64,000 nucleotides of DNA from Diaporthe sp. PMI_573. Lineage: Eukaryota > Ascomycota > Sordariomycetes > Diaporthales > Diaporthaceae. A program made the position numbers and the translations under genes. Within the stretch, counting starts at the first letter, position 1. The number at the start of each line of letters is the position of its first letter. Of this stretch, positions 56,084 to 64,000 are shown piece by piece. The DNA lies in contig JAJTUP010000007.1 of the NCBI GenBank assembly GCA_021399435.1, forward strand, positions 620,001 through 684,000. Reading direction: 5' to 3'. The notes beneath the pieces were generated by a model that was given only the letters and a program-made list of their open reading frames with translations, did no database searches and was not told the origin of the DNA.

Positions 56084-57139
56084 ATGAACAACATGAAGAC
56101 CATTGGAGGCAGTATCGCCACGCTCATCATGTCGACAATCACCAATACAGTGCCAGCAGCGGCACAGAATCTGTCTTACGGCGCAGACAACTGGTATCAG
56201 AGCGACATCGTGACGGTCCAGCCCATCACTTTCCAGACCCAAAACAACCTGACCGTCGCGGGCAACCTCTTCACCCAGACCAACCTCACCAGCAGCGCCA
56301 ATACGTCGGCCATCGTGGTCGGTCACCCTATGGGAGCAACAAAGGAGCAGAGCGCGAACCTGTATGCAACCAAGTTGGCCGAGCAGGGCTTCGTGACCGT
56401 CTCACTGGACCTTCCCCACTGGGGCGTTAGTGACGGCACTCCGCGTAACGGCGTGGCTCCAGAAGAGTACGCAGAGGCCTTCAGCGCGGCGGTTGACTAT
56501 CTCGGCACCCAGCTTGGCTCGCTCGTCGACCGCGAGCGCATCGGGGCCCTTGGGATCTGCGGCAGCGGCAGCTTCGTCATCAGCGCGGCCAAGATCGACT
56601 CGCGCATCAAGGCCATTGCCACCTCGAGCATGTACGACATGGGCGCCGTGAGCCGCAACGGGCTGCGCAAGTTGCAGAGCGTCGAGCAGCGCAAGGAGGT
56701 CATCGCCGGCGCGTCCGCGGCTCGTTGGGCCGAGGCGGAGGGCGGTCCGATCGAGGTCTCCGGTGGGACTCCCAACGAGATCACAGACGACACGTCTCCT
56801 GAGGGGATTGAGTTCTTCGACTTCTACCGTACCAGCCGTGGCGAGTTCACGCCCGAGGGTGCAAATTCGATCAACACCACAAAGCCGACCGTCACGAGCA
56901 GCGTCAAGTTCTTGAACTTTTACCCCTTTAACGACATCGACACCATCTCGCCCCGCCCGATGCTCTTCGTCTCAGGCGACCAGGCGCACTCGCGAGAGTT
57001 CAGCGAGGATGCTTATGCGAATGCTGCTGAACCTAAGGAGCTGTTCTGGGTGCCGGGAGCGGGCCACGTCGACCTTTACGACCGTGTGGAGCTCATCCCT
57101 TTTGACAAGTTCACCGACTTCTTCAAGGCAGCCCTGTAG
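56084..57139 (+). CDS. Secreted alpha/beta hydrolase (dienelactone-hydrolase-like/YcjY type)
   Basis: Intronless, 351 aa from the ATG at 56084. The N-terminus IATLIMSTITNTVPAAAQ is a probable signal peptide. The fold reads AIVVGHPMGATKEQ, LGICGSGSF (elbow 157-162), SGDQAHS (likely Asp299) and PGAGHVDLYD (likely His328). The elbow carries Cys159 where most hydrolases have Ser, as in dienelactone hydrolases and their YcjY-type relatives. The substrate is unknown; carboxylic ester or lactone hydrolysis is the family expectation. Codon usage is strongly GC-biased compared with the surrounding AT-rich island, indicating an intact and selected gene. A P450 and an MFS exporter follow within 4 kb, so it may belong to a small metabolic group. 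Confidence 0.85.
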   Translation: MNNMKTIGGSIATLIMSTITNTVPAAAQNLSYGADNWYQSDIVTVQPITFQTQNNLTVAGNLFTQTNLTSSANTSAIVVGHPMGATKEQSANLYATKLAEQGFVTVSLDLPHWGVSDGTPRNGVAPEEYAEAFSAAVDYLGTQLGSLVDRERIGALGICGSGSFVISAAKIDSRIKAIATSSMYDMGAVSRNGLRKLQSVEQRKEVIAGASAARWAEAEGGPIEVSGGTPNEITDDTSPEGIEFFDFYRTSRGEFTPEGANSINTTKPTVTSSVKFLNFYPFNDIDTISPRPMLFVSGDQAHSREFSEDAYANAAEPKELFWVPGAGHVDLYDRVELIPFDKFTDFFKAAL

Positions 57140-57560
57140 AGGAGGGCAGGTAATACCGGCGCCTGAGAAATCGATTCATGACTCACTTGTGCACTGTGAT
57201 TCGTGAAGAACAGAGTTTTGCTAGGGCACTGTATTTCGGATCTATTTACCAATTTGAGCGAGCTATCTTTCACTGGACCCCTTGAGGAAGGAGGAAGAAG
57301 GCCGAAGATGGAGAGGGGAGTTGTACATAGATACATCCATAATAATTTCTTTCTTGAGCTGTACCAGCTCTGTCTTGAGAACAAACTTCGAGACTTTAAC
57401 AACTTAAAAACAATATTCCTTGACATACCAGTCACCATCCCTCCCATTCATAGACTGCGATACCAGATGCCTTCCGCTGCACAGCTCAAGTGCTCACAAT
57501 TAACCCACGTAGATCCATCCCCCCAGCCTTCTTGCCGTTCTCCACCTAGGATGCAAATTT
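57140..57560. other. Convergent intergenic space, no gene seen
   Basis: Between the 3' ends of the hydrolase and the P450. Nothing recognisable. Confidence 0.55.
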
Positions 57561-59488
57561 CTACGCGACCCCCTCTCCCGCAGGTCCGAAAGGGGTGCGA
57601 CCAACCAATCTAAGCCTGACTTTCTCGGGGTTGCGCATGTTCAGCGACATCTGGGGCTCGCAGTCGCTCGTGTTCTTCCAAACTCTGGCACGAGTATCCT
57701 CCACCGTCTCTCCCTTCAGGGGAACCGCCTCGACTCGCTGGTGCCTGAGCACATAAGAGATGATAGCGACGTACTCGACCTGCGAGAATTTCTTGCCCGG
57801 GCAGATGCGAGCTCCCAGTGACCACGGGAAGAACGCCCCCTTGTCGTCTGTGGGCTGGCAGAACTCCTCCGTGGATGGCTGCACCTTCTTGATCCACCGG
57901 GAAGGCTTGAACTCGCGGTAGTCGGGGCCCCAGTAGTCAGCCATCATGTGGCAGCCGATGGCATTCAAGTGGAAGGCTGTGTTGGGAGGGAAATAGACCT
58001 GTCGGCCGTCGATGTTCAGATCTTTTCCTTCGGATCCGAGGCTCTGTTTGTTGTGATCCAGGACGGGTGGGAACAGTCGAAGGACCTCGTGCTGTCTCTA
58101 AGTCAGTAAGATGCTCCTTCGCAAGACTGGTTCTGATGACTAGGGGAGTAATAATTACCATCATGGCTATGCAGCGCTTGAGCTGAGGATAATATTCATC
58201 GTAGCTGATCTCTGCCGGGTCGGTGGGAATTTGCTGGTACACTTGGTCGACCTCCTCTTGAATCCAGTCTTGCCACTCAGGGTAAGCGGCCAAGAGATGA
58301 AGTGTATAGTTCAGCGTATGAGCTGTGGTCTCGTGCCCGGCGACGCCGTATGTGAACATGTTGCCAAAAAGCTCGCCGTCAGATAGTCCCATACCCTTTT
58401 CAATGGCAGAGGCCTCGGACTGAGCGATCATCGCATTCAGGAAGATGTTGTCCTTGACCTTCCCATTGCGGAACTCGGCCCTTCTCTCGTCAACCATCTG
58501 CCGCATGAGCACCCTGAAATGCTTTGCTGCGATGAGATGATCACTCCAAGCTTTTGGCAGCGGCAACAAGGTGACATATTTTAGGTCGAGATCATACAGC
58601 CAGTCGGGTGTCAGCGACAGGGTGGTCATATCGGAGAGCAGGGTGGCCATCGTGTCGCGATAGTCTGTTGACGAAATCTCGGAGGTATCTGGAGGCCCAC
58701 AATGCTTTGTTGTCTGCGGTGCAAACTCCCACGATTGGCCAAGCCCAGCAGTCGCCAATACATTCAAGGCCACAGTCATCGTGTCAACGCAGGAAGTGTT
58801 GAAACCTTGAAAATTGCTAACCCACCACTGGCATACTTGAGCAGCTTGTCGGAGTGATTCACTCCATACCAGGGTCATGTTGTGTTCGTTGAAGGGGGGT
58901 GCTGTGATGCGGCGCTGTCGCTGCCAATCCGCCCCAGTGACGGACGAGACGCTACCACGTATTAGGTTCGGTATACTAGTTATGACTTGCGGATTTCTGT
59001 CGAAGTCCTTTTTCCTCGTGTAGACTTGGCTGATCATGTCGAGATCGGTTGAGAACACCTGTCGACGCTCAGAGTTAGCCAGATTTCCCAACTTTCACAG
59101 AAGCCCTAAATTTCTCAATCTGGGATAGTGATCCTAAGATGCGGACTCTTAACAGTACGGGGCTTTCACTCACGTCCAGTCCCCTGGGCGAGACCTGTAC
59201 CCACACCTTTCCCAACTCCTGATGCATCTTCTCGTGATGGTTCCATAGCCAGCCTTTTTTCGTGAAACGTGCCCAAGATCCGATACCAAATGGTGCTTGA
59301 CAGATGATGGGCGCCAAATACTTCTGTGTCAGGAGCCAGACCGGATTTCGGGGAGTCACGGGGCTGACAACAATCGGCAGCCCAGTCTTTCTCGCGACAC
59401 GATAATAGCGTCCTATCGTGGCGATCGTGTTGCCCATCTTGTATAGGGCGTACCCCAGGAACACAGCCAATAATGGAAGCACCCACAT
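57561..59488 (-). CDS. Cytochrome P450 monooxygenase
   Basis: Three exons, complement(join(57561..58097,58159..59058,59174..59488)), 583 aa. Introns are 115 and 61 nt, both phase 0. The N-terminal membrane anchor is MWVLPLLAVFLGYALYKMG, indicating ER location. The I-helix oxygen-activation motif is AGHETT (345-350), the K-helix ExxR is EVLR (409-412) followed by LFPP, and the heme loop is PWSLGARICPGKKF with thiolate Cys504. The usual Phe of FxxGxRxCxG is Trp here (WSLGARICPG), a tolerated but less common change. CYP family and substrate cannot be assigned by reading. It lies convergent to a secreted hydrolase and divergent from an MFS exporter, a layout often seen in secondary-metabolite or detoxification groups. 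Confidence 0.92.
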
Positions 59489-60687
59489 CGTGCCGAATCA
59501 ATAGTACAGATAGAGAATTTTCGGGTCCAAGTCAGGAAAGGTTGGAACTGTGAAACAAATATTTTGGATGAACTGTAAATACACTACCAAACTGACCCCA
59601 AAATGCCGGCCGATTTCCTCACCTTATAAATATGGAAGCGACCATCAATCCCATTATTTGTCCTACATGTTCACAGCACGCCCTCATTGGCGGCACCATC
59701 AAGGGGCTTTGCCATAGCCACAACCATCAAGAACTCGGAAAGATTGGAATCGATATCTCCGCATGCGACAACGACAACGAAGTTTCTTTCTTGGTGCGAC
59801 CATGACATCAAAGTCTCAAGCCAAGTTTTGTGGGGAAATGTCGGAAACCCGAAGGATGGTTAGACCAGGGAGCCGTTCAGGGTCGGCCCAATCACAACGG
59901 GAACCGACAACGAGCCCCAGACTGCTACCCCTTGTCCCACAGGTAGATCGCCTGGTCTTGGCATCGATGATGTGTTGGTCGCTCCAGCTGAACGTTGATC
60001 ATGCCGTGGCTGTACTGCAACATTGTCAAGGATGACTAGCAAATCCGTTACGATTCATCTAAATCACAGTTGGATGACACAAAAGCCGGCTCGACCGAGA
60101 CCTGGGCTGTGCTGGATCTTATTTCAAACTTCAGGGGAACCCAATTGAACACGAAACTGGCCGATTTAACACACATGATACGCATTAGCATGAGACTAAA
60201 TTCAAGCGGGCGGGATTCAATACGTGTCAGAAGGTGGCTTGGCGATGGAAGCAGCTCGTTGTCGCAGTCGTAGTCGTTATCGTTGACGATGTCGCTGTCG
60301 CAGGCCGCTGGAGATCCCTACTAGTATCGCAGCACTGAGTTGCAGGTCCGGACTGGAATATGGTAAGAGACCGAGGCAATGAGGCATGTGTCTTCAATCA
60401 TTCAAGATTGGGGCCCATTTTCCCAATTCTAGCGCCGTGAATTCGGTATCCAGCCATGTTTGTAACCCGGCTCGTGTGGCAAATCAAGTATACGGTCGGC
60501 GCAGAAATCCGATAGCGGACGGAGTTCATTCCTTAGCCAGTACTTCAAAATGAACCTGTGAAGTGAATGCTTCTGCCATCATGCCCTAGGCTGAAAACCG
60601 CACTTCCAATCATTTCACAATATAAACCTTATAATCACATTAATTTGAGTGACCGTTGTGGAAGAAGTACTGCAACCCTTATGCATC
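59489..60687. promoter_or_regulatory. 1.2-kb divergent region, P450 / MFS transporter
   Basis: Shared upstream region of the P450 (minus) and the transporter (plus). Short frames only. A G/T/C-rich TCGTTGTCGCAGTCGTAGTCG stretch at about 60255-60300 is low-complexity. Confidence 0.5.
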
Positions 60688-62391
60688 ATGGATAGAGCTT
60701 TGCCTTTACAGCAGATTGTGAGTGCAACGATGCCATCAGAGCCAGTTTCAGAAAGAGATGAGAATCACGAAGACCCAAATATCGTCGATTGGGACGGGCC
60801 AAACGATCCAGAGAACCCGTTGAACTGGCCCCAGTCACGGAAAACAATCAACCTGCTGCTCTTATCAGTTCTGACTATCATATCGTATGTATCTCGCTCC
60901 TTTGAAACTTGTTTTTCAGCCGACTAATTGTATGAAGTCCCCTGGTAAGAAACCATGAAGCACTTGCAGAGCTATTGCGCACCAATGACTGACCAGTCCG
61001 GCAGGGCTCCTCGATGTTTGCTCCAGGAGTCGCCAGCATTATGTCTGAGTTCAACAACGACTCATCGACTGTAACGACATTCGTCGTGTCGATTTACTTT
61101 CTTGGCTTCGCATTTGGCCCTCTCGTCGTCGCCCCAATGAGTGAGATTTATGGGCGAGTGTATGTCTACCATGTCGGAAACATCCTCTTCACCGCCTTCA
61201 CCATTGCTGCCGCATGCAGCGTCAACATCGGGATGCTGATGGCCTTCCGCTTTCTGATGGGTCTCGTGGGCTGTGTGCCAACCACGATCGGCGTTGGAAG
61301 CATCGTTGACATGATAGCTCTGGAGAAACGAGGAAGAGCCATATCCCTTTGGGCAGTCGGACCGTTGCTGGGTCCTTGCGTCGGTCCAATTGCTGGCGGA
61401 TATCTCATTGAGGCGGCTGGATGGCACTGGGTATACTGGCTCCTTGCAATTATGGTAGGATGGGCTGCATTCCTCTTCCGAAATTATCATTGCTAACGTG
61501 CCCTTAGGGAGGCGTCTTCAGCATTCTGGCATTTCTTGTCATGCGAGAGAGCTACGCGCCAGTTCTCCTTGCCCGCAAAGCAGGCCGCCTGCGCACTGAA
61601 AGCGGGAACCCCATGCTGCGAGGAAAATTTGAGACCAAGGGACGCAAACACATCACGATGGCTTTGCAGAGACCATTCAAGTTTCTCTTCGCGACTCCTC
61701 TGGTAACTATCATTGCGATGCAAGTTGGGATCGTCTACGGCATCCTCTACTTGCTTATCTCGACATTCTCCTTCGTATATTCAGACCAATATAATTTCAG
61801 CGAAGGCACCACTGGACTTTCATTTCTACCCGCTGGGCTGGGTATGCTCATCGGGGTGCAAGCATTCGGACACATTCATGATCACCTGGTCCACAGGGCC
61901 AAAAAGGCCATGGGCCCGGAAGACGAGTACAGACCTGAGGTCAAATTGAATCCGTGGCTGCTCGTTCCGACAGGGCTTACTATGCCCATTGGTCTCTTTA
62001 TATATGGATGGACTACCAAATACCAAATACATTGGATTGTCCCAATGCTGGGAGTTGTTTTGTTTTCAGCTGGACTGACTGGAACCAATGTAAGTTACGA
62101 GAATACCACCAGAGAGAAACAGAGAGCTGATGTGTCACCCAGATGTCCCTTCAGAATTATCAAACCGATTCATACCCTAAATACGCGGCATCTGCATCGG
62201 CTGCGGTCATGATGTTCCGATCTCTGATCGGCGCCCTGATGCCTCTTGGTGGTCTGGACATGTACCAGAAGTTGGGGCTCGGCTGGGGAAACAGCCTTTT
62301 AGCATTTATTTGTCTCGCGATGGTCCCCATTCCAGTGCTTTTGTACTTCTATGGGAGGACTCTCCGCCGGAGGTTCGATCCAGTACTGTAA
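60688..62391 (+). CDS. MFS transporter, DHA1/polyamine-type, with 7-nt microexon
   Basis: Proposed join(60688..60884,60938..60944,61005..61454,61508..62089,62143..62391), 494 aa. The N-terminal motif VDWDGPNDPENPLNWP is the hallmark of the fungal DHA1 group (drug, fluconazole and polyamine exporters). Helices follow, with loop motif APMSEIYGR and LSFLPAGLGMLIGV later on. The second exon is only 7 nt (TCCCCTG): with the flanking codon it supplies Ser-Pro-Leu, giving ISPLGSSMFAPGV, the family consensus. Both flanking introns (53 and 60 nt) have good donors (GTATGT, GTAAGA) and branch sites (GACTAAT, GACTGAC). Without the microexon the frame fails. An alternative start is ATG 60730. Likely a plasma-membrane efflux antiporter, possibly for the neighbouring P450's product. 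Confidence 0.87.
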
Positions 62392-62728
62392 CATAGGCAT
62401 GTTCAAGGGCAGTTGCCGAGGGCAAACCGTCTACAACCCTGACTTATCCTGGGCCCGACATTAGCAAATAGTGAAAGTCCGAAGTCATACTATCAATACA
62501 ACGGCGTAATTCCATTTTCTACGAGACAGCGCAGTGTTTCCTATTTTACATTGATCTCGAAGAAACATGAACTCTGATATTAAGATGCATCAAAGATTGT
62601 TGACTATAAACGACTGTTTCTCGCGACACCTGCGCTCTCTAACATTAAATTGAACTCCTTCCCTCATCGCTAAATACAGCGTATACATGTTGATGTATTC
62701 AATGTCCAAATTGACAAGTATTCGTGTC
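62392..62728. other. Convergent intergenic space, no gene seen
   Basis: AT-rich 3' flanks of the transporter and the CDC50-like gene. Nothing else is visible. Confidence 0.55.
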
Positions 62729-64000
62729 TCACATGCTGCTGTGGGCATTGTTCCGGTGTAGGTAGTCATGGTCTGCCAACCTGCGCGGCGTGTACCTCAA
62801 CGTGATCGCAGAGAGGAAAACTGCAAGGAAAGAGAAGGCCCCCAAGATGACGAAACCCCTGCCGAGGGCGGCGTTGCGTCGGCCAACGATGGAAGTTGTG
62901 GAGAGAATAATGGACTTGGTACCCTTGCTAAGATGGGCAGGGAAGTCTGTGTGTTGCGTTAGTGAAATCGATTGCAACTTGAAACCTTGGAGCCAGCCAA
63001 CTTACGGGACACGGCCTCAAGCCGGTACATGCCTCTCTCCATGACTTCCTCGTCGTTGCGCATCGCTAGCTTGGCGAAGTTTGACCCTGCGGCTGTTCGC
63101 ATCCACACCATGAAGGACTCATCCTCTGCGGGGTTGAACATGTTGCCCGAGTGGTACCCATTTGGGAATCGCTCAGCCCAGGCCGGTGGGGGTACTATTT
63201 TGATGGTGGCATCGGTACTGCCTTGAGAAGGAATCTCGTACCTGCTTGGTTGGTACAGCGGTTTGTCAATAGGATTGACGATTCCTTCGTTGGTCATGTT
63301 GTAAGACTGTGTCTGGTTCGAGTCACTCGAAGTGGGCAGCCGTAGTGGGGTCGCGAAGGTATCATTGAAGTAGGAGTTGGCAATCATGCCACAGGGGTAG
63401 ATGATCCTTTGTTCTGTTCCATCCTCGGACTTCTGTGTCCCCAACGGCGCGCAGTCCGAGCCTCGGACTGAGCTTAGGCTGCTGGCGCTGCCTTTGAGTT
63501 GGTCCGCATGCCGCGAGAGTATGTATTTGCGGTGGTTTTGATGGAAATTCGCGAGACGGTAGTAATAGAATACCGGTGGCTGGAGGTCCTCGGGGAGGAA
63601 GAACTCTATGGTGCAGAGGGTGTAGTTCTTGGTCACCCCGTCAAAGGCCAATGTCTTGTTCGACCTTTTCCACCGGTCTACGGGCTGGCCGGCTGACGAT
63701 GCCTTGAAACGTTTCGAGACATTCTCTGGTGGCATCACCTGAAGTTCGTCGAATGAGTCTATCTCGTGGCATCGCGTATAGTCGAGATGGATCTCTCGAA
63801 TCTTCTCAGCGGTCAGTTTGCATTCCGAGATTCTCTTATGTTGAGGTAAAGAGGGGCGCCTTTGCCACTTCTTCTGTTTCCTAAGACGTACTTGCTCAGA
63901 GGTGGCCAGCCACACAACCCCGATAATTATCAGTACCAGTCCGAGTAATAGAAATGATTTGATGCTTGTCTTGGGTGAAAAGATGGGCCTGTTCCTTATC
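62729..64000 (-). CDS. CDC50/Lem3-family flippase subunit (5' end outside window)
   Basis: Partial gene: complement(join(62729..62946,63006..>64000)). The intron is 59 nt (GTAAGT..CACAG, branch CACTAAC). The first helix is visible at the window edge (SFLLLGLVLIIIGVVWLA), preceded by RPIFSPKTS. Family landmarks follow: YTRCHEID, FFLPEDLQPPVFYYYRL, NFHQNHRKYILSR, IYPCGMIANSYFNDTF, WAERFPNGY, EDESFMVWMRTAA and, after the intron, GTKSIILSTTSIVG with a second helix (GRGFVILGAFSFLAVFLSAI). These proteins are obligate partners of P4-ATPase lipid flippases, needed for ER exit and phospholipid transport. The ectodomain cysteines expected in the family are partly present. Fungi usually have two or three paralogs. 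This copy is somewhat divergent (the usual NGL-W-type linker is altered). Confidence 0.88.

Overview
The window reads as chromosomal DNA of a filamentous ascomycete (Pezizomycotina). Signs of this are many short introns (about 50-95 nt) with GTAAGT-type donors and CTAAC/CTGAC branch sites, a HET-domain gene, a Zn2Cys6 regulator, a full-size PDR/ABCG transporter, a DUF6594 protein, and AT-rich islands next to broken genes that look like repeat-decay (RIP-type) patches. A Sordariomycete-like lineage is my inference; nothing here fixes the species. Exon joins were worked out by hand from splice signals, reading phase and family conservation.

Left part (0-17.2 kb): a FAD-dependent oxidoreductase, then a compact lipid-related group. 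It holds two FAD2-type membrane desaturase paralogs (2275-3739 and 8169-9526, both minus), a multi-pass membrane protein between them (6006-7665), a five-exon flavoprotein resembling bacterial polyunsaturated fatty acid isomerases (10611-12223), an HSL-type alpha/beta hydrolase (12741-13769), and an MFS exporter intact except for one in-frame TAG (15274-17142). This is my best candidate for an undescribed system: a possible pathway making isomerised or conjugated fatty-acid products.

Middle part (18-36 kb): a DUF6594 membrane protein, two retropepsin-like genes (one intact, one with an internal stop and no DTG motif), about 3 kb with no gene I can support, an UNC93-like MFS protein, a decayed HET-domain gene, a 659-residue multi-pass membrane protein with a 54-residue tail repeat, and a small unrecognised gene.

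Right part (36.9-64 kb): a Zn2Cys6 regulator is divergent from an 11-exon, 1495-residue PDR transporter that has a GC-AG intron inside its first Walker A. A secreted amidase, a cAMP-receptor-like GPCR and a 5'-truncated chitinase relic beside an AT-rich island follow. A secreted alpha/beta hydrolase, a P450 and an MFS transporter with a predicted 7-nt microexon form a second possible metabolic group. The window ends inside a CDC50/Lem3-type flippase subunit.
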